Assembly: GCA_049647585.1 (NCBI GenBank)
Contig: JBARXY010000031.1
Span: 1 to 64,000 of the forward strand
DNA from: JAGQSZ01 sp049647585
GTDB taxonomy: Bacteria > Actinomycetota > Acidimicrobiia > Acidimicrobiales > Microtrichaceae
DNA: 64,000 nucleotides
Direction: 5' to 3'
Part shown: positions 1-7,495 of the stretch, piece after piece
Layout: the number at the start of each line of letters is the position of its first letter
Numbering within the stretch: position 1 is the stretch's first letter
Translations under genes and position numbers: made by a program
The notes under the pieces: generated by a model
Database searches by the model: none
The model's input: only the letters and a program-made list of their open reading frames with translations
Told to the model about the DNA's origin: nothing

Positions 1-40
1 GATCAGGGCGCTTCGACTTAATAATGCTCAGTCCGGCCGC

Positions 41-2224
41 TCAGTAGTCGAATGAAGAGCGGGGCTCAGCTGCACACGGCTTGTCGTGGCAGACGTTTGT
101 GACCTTGCCTTCCTTGGCGAAGAAGTCCTTCTTCTGGGCAATCACGCCGGGCTGGCGACGAGGATCCTCGTGGGGGTCGGCGCAAGGCGGAACCTCGGAG
201 TCCTCCTTGCCGGCACACTCGCTCTTGAATGCGTCGCTCATCGCAGGCGTCACGTTTCCGAGCGGCGGAGCGAGGGTTCCCGAGTCCCAGAAGTACAGGG
301 CTGAACCATCGAGGGGGAACTTACGGATCGGGGACAGGTTCCAGAACATGTCGCCCTTCGGCATACGATCCGCCGCGAGTGTCGGCTGGTAGATCGGAAT
401 CCGCAGCGTCCTGGCGATGTTCTCTGCCGTGATCGGAGCAACCTGATGGTCGCCGTATGCGACGGTGAGAATCACCGAGTGCGCCGGTGTCAGGTTGTAG
501 GGACGATCCGTCAGGTGCTGCACGTAACCGCTGGTCTCACCCCGGTCCCAGAGCATCTGGAGGATACCGAAGGCGATCTGCTGGTCAAGCGTGTTCGGGT
601 ATGCGTCACGCAGGACAACCGCGTACTGGTCGAAGTCGACGCTTCGGTTGAGCAGGGTCGAGTAGTTCATCCCAGTGACTCCGAGCGAAGCCTTGGTCCA
701 GTCCTGGGCGATGGCGGTAACCGCGCCGCCCATGATCCCACCCTGGCTGTTGCCGTCGTAGTAGGCGGACTCGGTGTTGATCATGTTTGCGCCGGCGGTG
801 GTCTCGAATGCCGGATCGCTCCCTAGACCACCCTCGTGGATCATCAGCCGACCCAGGTAGAGGGTATTGATCAGACTCTGCTGTAGTCGGTCAGCCACGG
901 TAGGGAAATTGCTGATGTTTCCGAGTGCCGACACTGCGTTGGAGATGTCCTCCTCGGACATTCCAATCCAGTTGGTGGCGCAGTAGAGCGAGTTGTTCTC
1001 TGCCGCCGTGTGCTGGACCTGTGAAGATGCCGCTTCGTTCGCGGAACCGAGAAGACCGTGTCCGTAGACCACGGGAGTGGCTTCACCCGACTCGACCGCA
1101 TCAGCGGGAACGGAGCACACGAAGTTGGCTGTGTAATTGCCGGTCGAGATCGGCTGGTCGCTTGCTGGATCGAACTGCATTCTCGATCCGGGGACGCCGT
1201 CCTTGTCCAGATAGAGCGGGACCTCGAAGGTGCCCTTGACAACCTTGGCAATGCCGGACTCGAAGTCCGAGGTGTTGGTGTCGGTCTCGGTGACCTTGAA
1301 CTCAGGAGCCTGACCGTTGAGGCGGCCCATCGCGTCGTCACGCATGGAGAGCACACGGCCGGCAAGAGAATTTGCCGAGGCAACCGTGAAGTGCCATGAG
1401 AGATAGAGGTCCGCTCGGTTGACACCGGCAGCAGCGAGGGTGGCGAAGATCGCCTCGAACTGTGCCCTACGGCTTTCAACCTGCGGCAGGCTCGTCGGGT
1501 TGTTGTCCCGGAGAACCTGGAAGGCCATCGGCGGTGCAATTGCCGAGCCATCGGCCGCCTTGACGTTGCGAACGGCCACTGCGAAGCGGTTCGTCTCGGT
1601 CAGCGAGATAGCAGGGCGCAGGATCAGCACCTGGTCCGCAGGGCTCGTCGCGTGCGAGTCCATCTCTGCCCAGTGCGGAACGAGTTGACCCGTGTCGAGG
1701 TCGACGATGACGGTCGCCGACTCCGGCGTCAGCGACATCCCGATGTTGTCCTCGGATGGGAGCTCGGTCTTTGCGGGGTCCAACCCGGGGATCTGCACCA
1801 GGATGGGCGTTGACGGACTGAAACCGTCGTTGCGGTTCCATTCGGTCGGATCGAGTGTGGATCCGCTGGCGTTCGCCAGGAGCCCCTGGGGAAGGTTCAC
1901 CCGACGACCGGTGCCCGTGGAGTTGTCGGCAACCGTGTACGCATCACTTGGGAACGGCAGTAGGCAGGAGCGGGTCGAGAGGACTTCGCAGCCTTCGCCG
2001 CTCTGGCCGAGCTCGGCCTGGAGCCGTGACATGGCGGCTGCATCGAGGGCCACGGGCTCTGGAGCTTCGCCTGAAACCTGGGCGGCCGCCTCGGATTCGG
2101 CAGTTGGATTGCCCTTGGATATGTCGCCCGTAAACGCGGGCTTAGGCGGCTCGACCTTCGCGCAGGCCATTGCGGCCAATGCGATCGACATAACAAGGAT
2201 GGGCATACGGAGTCGAGCGATCAC
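41..2224 (-). CDS. Secreted lipoprotein with alpha/beta-hydrolase-like signature
   Basis: A 727-residue exported protein. The GTG start is chosen because AGAGGA lies 6 bases upstream and because it leaves a short lipoprotein signal (hydrophobic run ending in LAAMAC, then a Pro-rich linker). The C-terminal half has VVYGHGLLG followed by a nucleophile-elbow-like YDGNSQGG and a later GDHQ, the order expected for Ser and His of an alpha/beta hydrolase. The N-terminal half resembles the Ig-like region of bacterial secreted lipases (LPFPSDAY, then ILVQIPGLDP). It is probably a cell-surface esterase or lipase. The substrate cannot be told and the hydrolase assignment rests on motifs only. Confidence 0.7.
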   Translation of the reverse strand: MIARLRMPILVMSIALAAMACAKVEPPKPAFTGDISKGNPTAESEAAAQVSGEAPEPVALDAAAMSRLQAELGQSGEGCEVLSTRSCLLPFPSDAYTVADNSTGTGRRVNLPQGLLANASGSTLDPTEWNRNDGFSPSTPILVQIPGLDPAKTELPSEDNIGMSLTPESATVIVDLDTGQLVPHWAEMDSHATSPADQVLILRPAISLTETNRFAVAVRNVKAADGSAIAPPMAFQVLRDNNPTSLPQVESRRAQFEAIFATLAAAGVNRADLYLSWHFTVASANSLAGRVLSMRDDAMGRLNGQAPEFKVTETDTNTSDFESGIAKVVKGTFEVPLYLDKDGVPGSRMQFDPASDQPISTGNYTANFVCSVPADAVESGEATPVVYGHGLLGSANEAASSQVQHTAAENNSLYCATNWIGMSEEDISNAVSALGNISNFPTVADRLQQSLINTLYLGRLMIHEGGLGSDPAFETTAGANMINTESAYYDGNSQGGIMGGAVTAIAQDWTKASLGVTGMNYSTLLNRSVDFDQYAVVLRDAYPNTLDQQIAFGILQMLWDRGETSGYVQHLTDRPYNLTPAHSVILTVAYGDHQVAPITAENIARTLRIPIYQPTLAADRMPKGDMFWNLSPIRKFPLDGSALYFWDSGTLAPPLGNVTPAMSDAFKSECAGKEDSEVPPCADPHEDPRRQPGVIAQKKDFFAKEGKVTNVCHDKPCAAEPRSSFDY

Positions 2225-2377
2225 GGCGTTCCTCTGTCTCGGCGACTCATGACGAGTTCCGACCCTAGCCGTGAGGACGAGGACCAATGAAAACCCGACC
2301 ACCGCCGGTGGATAATTCTGTCATTCGACCGAGGTCGATGGACCATCTTTGCAGCTGCCCTGACGGACACGGAGAAC

Positions 2378-3625
2378 TCAGCGACCGCAGACCGGCCAGG
2401 GCCTGGTCCCGCGCTGACGCAAGAGAAGAAGCGCCCGGTAATCCTGTTCGGCCGGCGACGCCGCAGCGGGGTCTCCGGACCCACCGACACCGGCCCATGT
2501 CCGGTAGTCGAACTGGTAGGCGCCGCGGTACCTGCCGGAGGAGCTGACTATCGAATAGTTGCCCCCGGATTCACATCTGCGGATCTTTGCGAGAGTCGCC
2601 GACTCTGCCGCTGTCGGATTTCCGCGGGCCGCCCCAAACGTGGAAAACGGCGCGGTCTCTTGCGGAGATGGGGCGGTTGGGGTGCCGACGTTGTTGGAGT
2701 CGGTGGAACCAGATCCGCGGGACCCGCTCGAAACACGGGCCTTTGCGACACTCGAAGCCGCTGCGATCGATGCCCGTCGTTCCGCCTGCACCCTCGACCG
2801 TTCAGCCGCAGCCGCGACGCGCGCCTGCTCGCGGGCATCGGCGAGAGCCGCCTCCGCGTCACGTTCAAAAGCCGCAGCCTGGATTGCATCATTTGAAGCG
2901 TCGGTAGCGGCATGGCGTGCCCGCTCGAGTTCCTCAGCGGCCCGGAGCCTCTCGGGCGAATTGCGGGCCTTGAGCTCTTCGTACTCCCTGGCAACATCCT
3001 CCGCGGAGGTCGCCTGACCGGCTGACAGCGTGGACTGCCAAGCGAGTGCTTGCGCCTTCGTGGGATCAAGTGTCGCCCGGAAGATGTCGGACTGGCCACC
3101 GTCGATATACGCGGCAATGGCGAACTCACGCATGGACATGCGTGCCTCGGCCAACTGCTCGGTGAGTTGCTCGTCCATCTCGCCCAGGTGAGCAACCTTC
3201 CGCTCGATCGTGGCCAGATTTGACCTTGCCTCGGCAAGGCGGTTCTCCGCCGAGATTCGCTCGGCCGTCGTCCGTGCCAAAGCCGACTCTGCAGCCGCAA
3301 CCGGATCGGTCGACCCGGACGCCGAACCGCCAAGTCCGACCAACATGGCTCCGCAGGCGACCACGACCACGGTCGACCTGGCCAGAGAGCGTCCGGCCCG
3401 GATCGTCCTGGCTGACAGACACCTGAACGGCTCCGGCACCCTCGATGTGGACATTCTCGGCCGAGACGTCCTCGACATCCTCGACCGGAACATCCTGGAC
3501 GACCTCAACGTGCGGAGGTGCGGACTGTCCGACCGGGAAACGCCTGGACCATGCCAGAAAGCCTCTACATCCGCCTGCGAAAGGCGGCTGGTCGATAAGT
3601 CCGATATGTCAGGTTTGGAACTCAC
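2378..3625 (-). CDS. Resuscitation-promoting-factor (Rpf) domain protein with coiled coil
   Basis: The last 75 residues match the Rpf transglycosylase-like domain: IRRCESGGNY with the catalytic Glu, then GRYRGAYQFDYRTWAGVGG and a C-terminal WPVCGR. Proteins of this family cleave peptidoglycan glycan strands. A hydrophobic export segment (STVVVVACGAMLVGLGG) precedes about 200 residues of Ala/Glu/Arg-rich coiled coil, a layout shared with NlpC/P60- and Rpf-type wall hydrolases. The annotated GTG start leaves some 90 basic residues before the signal segment, which is unusually long. An internal start (for example the GTG of VPEPFRCLS) may be the true one. Confidence 0.8.
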   Translation of the reverse strand: MSSKPDISDLSTSRLSQADVEAFWHGPGVSRSDSPHLRTLRSSRMFRSRMSRTSRPRMSTSRVPEPFRCLSARTIRAGRSLARSTVVVVACGAMLVGLGGSASGSTDPVAAAESALARTTAERISAENRLAEARSNLATIERKVAHLGEMDEQLTEQLAEARMSMREFAIAAYIDGGQSDIFRATLDPTKAQALAWQSTLSAGQATSAEDVAREYEELKARNSPERLRAAEELERARHAATDASNDAIQAAAFERDAEAALADAREQARVAAAAERSRVQAERRASIAAASSVAKARVSSGSRGSGSTDSNNVGTPTAPSPQETAPFSTFGAARGNPTAAESATLAKIRRCESGGNYSIVSSSGRYRGAYQFDYRTWAGVGGSGDPAAASPAEQDYRALLLLRQRGTRPWPVCGR

Positions 3626-3745
3626 GTCTGTGGCTGGTCCTAGTGGCTGTCATGTCAAACAGTGGGCGAAGATGTCGTCCATGTTACGAACACGATGAGT
3701 CTGTCACGAAATCGAAAGATTTCTAAAACGCACCAGTAGTTCGGT

Positions 3746-3757
3746 TGACGATCGTCA
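3746..3757. promoter_or_regulatory. 12-bp perfect palindrome upstream of the Rpf gene
   Basis: TGACGATCGTCA is a perfect palindrome in the gap between the Rpf gene (minus) and the 55-residue ORF (plus). It could be an operator for either divergent gene. It resembles the CTGACG-N3-CGTCAG sites elsewhere in the window but has a shorter centre, so it is kept apart. Confidence 0.3.
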
Positions 3758-3885
3758 GACCTTTAGCCCTGCTCCATTGCACACGTCTTCGCAACGCAGC
3801 TTCGCTCGATTCTACCGACCGCGAGCATCCGACTCGAGCGATCAGAAGCGCTTAGCGAGCGTGACGCTTTTGGCAGAATGGTCCA

Positions 3886-4053
3886 ATGACGGACCAGTCG
3901 GTCGCAACTTTCGAAAGCCTGGCCGCAGTCGCTGACCGTTTGGCATCACTGGCGGAGACTGCCGAGTTGATGGGCGACACCGCCTCGGCGCTTCGATACC
4001 GAGAAGGTGCCGCTATCGCCCGTCTGCGAGCAATGGAACTTCTCGACAGCTGA
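3886..4053 (+). CDS. Small hypothetical protein, 55 aa
   Basis: The ORF starts MTDQSVATFESLAAVADRL and ends REGAAIARLRAMELLDS. Codon composition follows the high-GC third-position bias of neighbours, and the sequence looks like an amphipathic helical hairpin. It sits alone between the divergent Rpf gene and the convergent membrane-anchored protein. No family is recognised, and no clear Shine-Dalgarno is seen. Expression is uncertain. Confidence 0.45.
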   Translation: MTDQSVATFESLAAVADRLASLAETAELMGDTASALRYREGAAIARLRAMELLDS

Positions 4054-4068
4054 GCCTGGATGCCTTTT

Positions 4069-4488
4069 TCAGCTCCTCTTCCGCCTCCATTTGAGGAGTA
4101 CGGCTAGCACCAGAGTGATGACAAAACCGGTTCCGATTGCCGCCAGCACCGCCCTGTTGGCGGTCCCCTCCTCGGGAGGCGGGATCACCGGAACATCAGA
4201 TATGTGCAGCGAATCGCCCAGCTCGCCCATCTCCGACGTGGTCTTCACCGGATCGTCGGGCAGCGTTGTCGGCTCACCGACCTGGGATTCGTCAGATGCT
4301 GCGGGCGCCGGTGAGGCAGACGCCGGCTTCTCTGACGGTGACGGCGCCTCTGTCACAACGGTGGTGCCCTCAGCTCGATCCTCCACAGGATCCGGCCCGA
4401 CCGATGCGGCTTCGATCAGGGCCTCGACCGGGGCAGCCTGGTCATCGCCAACCGTTGGTCTCGGTCGCTTCGGGTCGTACTTGGCCAT
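4069..4488 (-). CDS. Tail-anchored acidic hypothetical protein, downstream partner of ParA
   Basis: A 139-residue protein beginning MAKYDPKRPRPTVGDD. It has about 85 residues of acidic Pro/Ser/Glu-rich probably disordered sequence, then one C-terminal membrane helix (AVLAAIGTGFVITLVLAVLL) closed by KWRRKRS, so most of the chain should face the cytoplasm. The start is supported by GGAG 7 bases upstream and overlaps the end of the ParA-type gene by 47 bp in another frame. The tight coupling suggests that the two act together, perhaps with this protein tethering the ATPase to the membrane. That role is inference. Confidence 0.65.
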   Translation of the reverse strand: MAKYDPKRPRPTVGDDQAAPVEALIEAASVGPDPVEDRAEGTTVVTEAPSPSEKPASASPAPAASDESQVGEPTTLPDDPVKTTSEMGELGDSLHISDVPVIPPPEEGTANRAVLAAIGTGFVITLVLAVLLKWRRKRS

Positions 4489-5407
4489 CAGGCGTCTCCA
4501 GTGTTCGCGCCGACCCATCCAAATCCTCGGCGGAGGGCACGGTCAGGCTGTTCGTGATCGTCATTTCGTCCGACAGATCGCCCTGGGACGTCCCCATGAC
4601 GCTAGCCGGTGACGGTGACGACTCTCCGAACCTTGAAGGATGCAGAACGGCAATCAGCTTCCGGAACTCCTCAGCTGATTCGTCTGCACCGCTCCGGGTC
4701 AGAGCGGTGATCGGAAGGCAGTGCGCCGAGGCCTCGGCGATTGCGGCGCGGAGACGGACCGGTGGCTCCAGGACAAGACTCGTGTGGGTCTCGCGGAGTT
4801 GGTCATACCAGTGCGCCCCATCGCGGGTTCGGCCGAGGCGGTTGATCACGATCCCCGTCACCGTCGGGCGACCACTTCGCCGTTCGGCAATCCTCGCGAT
4901 GTTCCGGAGGATCTGATCCACCCCATCGGCACTCCAGGCTGCGGGCTCCGCGACGATCAAGACGTCATCAGCAGCGAAGAGCGCGTTGACAGTGAGTAAG
5001 CCCAGAGACGGCGGACAGTCAATGAACACAGTGTCGTATTTGTCGACAACACCCGAAAGCGCCCCCGCAAGCCGGTCGTGACCGCCGATGACGTCGGTTG
5101 CCAGTTGATGCTCGCGCTGGGCCAATGCGGGCGAACTCGGGACCACGTCGATGACCCCACCATTCGGAGTTGGCCACGACGATGATTGGACGATGGCTGC
5201 AATCGAGCCAGCCTCCTCGGTCGCGAGGGCCACATCGACGGTTCCTGTCGCCTCCCAGATTCCGAGCCCGGTGGTCGAGTTGGCCTGCGGATCCATGTCC
5301 ACCACAAGGACTCTGCCGCCGAGTTCCGAGACTGCCGCCGCAAGCCCCAGAGTGACCGTCGTCTTGCCGACGCCACCCTTCTGGTTAACCACTGCGGTGA
5401 TACCCAT
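4442..5407 (-). CDS. parA: ParA/Soj-family partition ATPase
   Basis: A 321-residue ATPase starting MGITAVVNQKGGVGKTT, the deviant Walker A of ParA/MinD proteins, followed by VLVVDMDPQANST (Walker A') and VFIDCPPSLGLLTVNAL (Walker B). ParA proteins bind DNA or membrane in an ATP-dependent way and position chromosomes, plasmids or complexes. No ParB or parS is next to it, so it may be an orphan cargo-positioning ATPase rather than the chromosomal partition protein. About 60 C-terminal residues beyond the fold are low-complexity and overlap the next gene. Confidence 0.85.
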   Translation of the reverse strand: MGITAVVNQKGGVGKTTVTLGLAAAVSELGGRVLVVDMDPQANSTTGLGIWEATGTVDVALATEEAGSIAAIVQSSSWPTPNGGVIDVVPSSPALAQREHQLATDVIGGHDRLAGALSGVVDKYDTVFIDCPPSLGLLTVNALFAADDVLIVAEPAAWSADGVDQILRNIARIAERRSGRPTVTGIVINRLGRTRDGAHWYDQLRETHTSLVLEPPVRLRAAIAEASAHCLPITALTRSGADESAEEFRKLIAVLHPSRFGESSPSPASVMGTSQGDLSDEMTITNSLTVPSAEDLDGSARTLETPDGQVRPEATETNGWR

Positions 5408-5516
5408 TTGACCAAGCTAGTGCCGCATCAGTCGACGTTCGGGTGTCCCTGGTCGGCACCTATGCCACGGGCGAGTCAACGGATCTCTCGCCAGGTGGTC
5501 ATGACAGAATCACCTC

Positions 5517-5996
5517 ATGGTCGACCCGTTTGTCTTCTCCGGCAGTGATCCTTCTGACCGAGTTGTCACGTTCTCATCGTTGGACCAACCGCACGGTGAT
5601 GCGCTCACGTGGATCCAGGTCCGGCTGGACGGACAAGGACTGACTGCTGCCTGCTCTGCTGAGTTGCTGGATGGCGACGAAGGTCTCGACGTTGATTCGG
5701 AGAAGCCCACGAACGGCGGGACCGCTACCGACGCTCTTCGGCTGAGTCACCTGCTGATCCAGCTCGGCAGTGGACCGCTTTGGGATGGATCTCGCCGTTG
5801 GAGGTCGCTGGGCGGAGAACTCACCGTCGGGCTAGATGTGGACCGGACGGGGCACGTCGATGTGGACTTCCGTCTCGCCCCACAGCCCTGGGAGCCGACG
5901 TGGACTGCGTCGGCGCTCGTTCGCTACACATTGGGCGATCTCACTTCGGTTGGCAGGGCGCTGGAGGGATGGGTCGACGCTCAGGTGCGGGACTGA
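5517..5996 (+). CDS. Conserved hypothetical protein, 159 aa
   Basis: The protein starts MVDPFVFSGSDPSDRVVTFSS and is rich in beta-type segments (LTWIQVRLDGQGLTAACSAELL, GELTVGLDVDRTGHVDVDFRL), ending VGRALEGWVDAQVRD. This pattern resembles small actinobacterial proteins of the DUF6228 kind, but the match is from memory and not firm. The left inverted repeat of the mobile element begins 30 bp after its stop, so the element inserted just behind this gene without breaking it. Confidence 0.6.
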   Translation: MVDPFVFSGSDPSDRVVTFSSLDQPHGDALTWIQVRLDGQGLTAACSAELLDGDEGLDVDSEKPTNGGTATDALRLSHLLIQLGSGPLWDGSRRWRSLGGELTVGLDVDRTGHVDVDFRLAPQPWEPTWTASALVRYTLGDLTSVGRALEGWVDAQVRD

Positions 5997-6025
5997 CCGC
6001 CCCGGCTACGCCAGAACGCGACGGG

Positions 6026-6054
6026 TGCCCCACAACGCCGGCTATGCGGGTGAT
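6026..6054 (+). repeat. Left terminal inverted repeat of mobile element (IR-L)
   Basis: A 29-bp sequence whose reverse complement recurs at 10005-10033 with 26 of 29 identities. The inner 19 bases (6036-6054, beginning CGCCGGCTATGCGG) are identical. It lies 13 bp beyond the recombinase stop codon. No matching direct target duplication was found outside it. Confidence 0.75.
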
Positions 6055-6067
6055 CGAGTGGGCTGGT

Positions 6068-6976
6068 TTAGCCTCCTGCGACGAATGCTACGACGACGTA
6101 GGCGGCGTGGCGGTCGAAGGCTTGTCGGCGTCGGTCATAGATCGTGGTGGTTCGTGGGTCGGCGTGGCGAGCGGCTGTTTGGACGTCGCGTAGGGGAACT
6201 CCGGCGTCGAGGGCGGCCATGATGAACGCTGCGCGAAGCATGTGGGGGTGCACCGACCCGAGGCCTGCTCGTTTGCCGATCGATTGGACCCACCGGTGCG
6301 CGGTTCTACGGTCGAGGCGGTGACCGTCGCGACGACGAAGGATCGGTCCGTCGTGTCGTTCGCCAACAGCCAGATCGACCGTTCGGGCGGTGCGCGGCAC
6401 AAGGGGGATCAACGCTGGCTTGTTGCCCTTGCCCTCGATTCCGAGAGTTCGGTGGCCTCGTTCGAACCCGAGTTCCTCGACGTTCGTGCCACACGCTTCG
6501 CTAACTCGTAACCCGTTGAGTCCGAGCAGCACAGCGAGAGCAGCGTGGTCATGGTCATAGCGTTCAGCGGTGAAGAGAAACACGCCGAGTTCAGAGCGGT
6601 CGAGACCGCGGGCGGTCGACGGGTGAACCTGTGGCCGTCGGACGTACTGGGCGGGGTTCGACACGATGCGCCCGTCGATGTGCGCGAACCGGTAGAAGCC
6701 ACAAACTGTTGTCAGGCGTCGGTCGACAGTGGACGCGGCGAGGCCGCGTTCTTCGAGCCAACAGCGGTAGAGCTCGATATGTGGCCGTGTCGCTTCCAAC
6801 ACGACCAGGCCTGTGTCGGAAGCCCATTGGAAGAAGCAGCGGAGGTCGTAGCGGTACGCCTCGAGAGTGCGCCCGTTGTAGCGGGCCAGGAACGACGCAG
6901 CGGCGATCTGAGCGTCGTCGACGAGGTCAGGGTCGAAACGTTCCAGCATCGACGCAGACGGCTTGTGTGTGGTCAT
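6068..6976 (-). CDS. Tyrosine recombinase / integrase
   Basis: A 302-residue XerC/D-like site-specific recombinase. The N-terminal SAM-like core-binding region (ARYNGRTLEAYRYDLRCFFQW) and the C-terminal catalytic domain are complete. Visible active-site residues are R157 (GLRVSEA), K183 (EGKGNKPALI), H245 and R248 (HPHMLRAA), H271 (ARHADPRTT) and Y280 (TTIYDRRR). The ATG at 6976 is preferred because AGGAG lies 8 bases upstream; the longer reading adds 12 weakly supported residues. The position next to a terminal inverted repeat suggests that it moves the 4-kb element, which is inference. Confidence 0.92.
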   Translation of the reverse strand: MTTHKPSASMLERFDPDLVDDAQIAAASFLARYNGRTLEAYRYDLRCFFQWASDTGLVVLEATRPHIELYRCWLEERGLAASTVDRRLTTVCGFYRFAHIDGRIVSNPAQYVRRPQVHPSTARGLDRSELGVFLFTAERYDHDHAALAVLLGLNGLRVSEACGTNVEELGFERGHRTLGIEGKGNKPALIPLVPRTARTVDLAVGERHDGPILRRRDGHRLDRRTAHRWVQSIGKRAGLGSVHPHMLRAAFIMAALDAGVPLRDVQTAARHADPRTTTIYDRRRQAFDRHAAYVVVAFVAGG

Positions 6977-7028
6977 CAGGTTCTCCTTTGGTTTGGGAGA
7001 ACCAGCGAACACCCGCCCACTGTCTCTG

Positions 7029-7045
7029 CGATATACGCAATATCG
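7029..7045. promoter_or_regulatory. Inverted repeat CGATAT-N5-ATATCG, possible recombinase core site
   Basis: Two perfect 6-bp arms around a 5-bp spacer lie 53 bp upstream of the recombinase start. The right terminal repeat of the element also contains CGATAT. Tyrosine-recombinase core sites have this two-arm geometry, but a simple operator is equally possible. Confidence 0.35.
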
Positions 7046-7301
7046 GGGATGGGTCGATTAGTAGGTCCGGGAGGACAAGCGGGAACGACTCAAAACCTGC
7101 GTGACCGGTCCTACATCCCAACGACCGGCTCTTCGGCGGGGTCACTTCCCGGACCCCACCCCAACCGTAACGAGAACTAGTGAGCTCTGCCCATCAGACC
7201 AGCGACCAGCGAAGCTTCCGATCCCGGCGTTCACGAAGCTCGGGAATCTGGGCTTCAAGGAATCAATCATCCGTCTCGCTGCGCCTGTCGTCTGAATCGT
7301 T

Positions 7302-7332
7302 GTGTGCCCTGATCGGCTGGTTTTGTGTGCCC
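7302..7332 (+). repeat. Paired GTGTGCCC repeats, left of nuclease gene
   Basis: GTGTGCCC occurs at 7302-7309 and 7325-7332, a spacing of 23 bp. The surrounding copies extend to TGTGTGCCCTGAT. A second pair with the same orientation and spacing lies just after the nuclease stop. Confidence 0.6.
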
Positions 7333-7495
7333 TGATGCAGGCGGGGTGGGATCGTCCATACGACGGGGGGCAGGCAACAGGCAGCAATGCGGCATGGTCG
7401 TGGGAGCCTCGGCAGGCTGGCGGCGGCGCGTGCCGGTGGGCTCGCGACTGTCACAGCGCCGTGCGACGATGTCGGCGGTCGAGAGCGAGGGCGCC

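Larger units (their letters stand above)
7013..7468. other. Divergent non-coding region inside the element
   Basis: No convincing gene lies in this 456-bp stretch between the recombinase and nuclease starts. It holds an inverted repeat CGATAT-N5-ATATCG (7029-7045) just upstream of the recombinase, a 13-bp sequence (7261-7273) nearly repeated at the right end, and two GTGTGCCC repeats 23 bp apart (7302, 7325). It probably contains both promoters and possibly recombinase-binding sites. Confidence 0.5.

Noticed and set aside
3746..3757. Fourth member of the CTGACG operator family
   Set aside because: TGACGATCGTCA has a shorter centre and stands in front of a wall-hydrolase gene, so it was listed separately.
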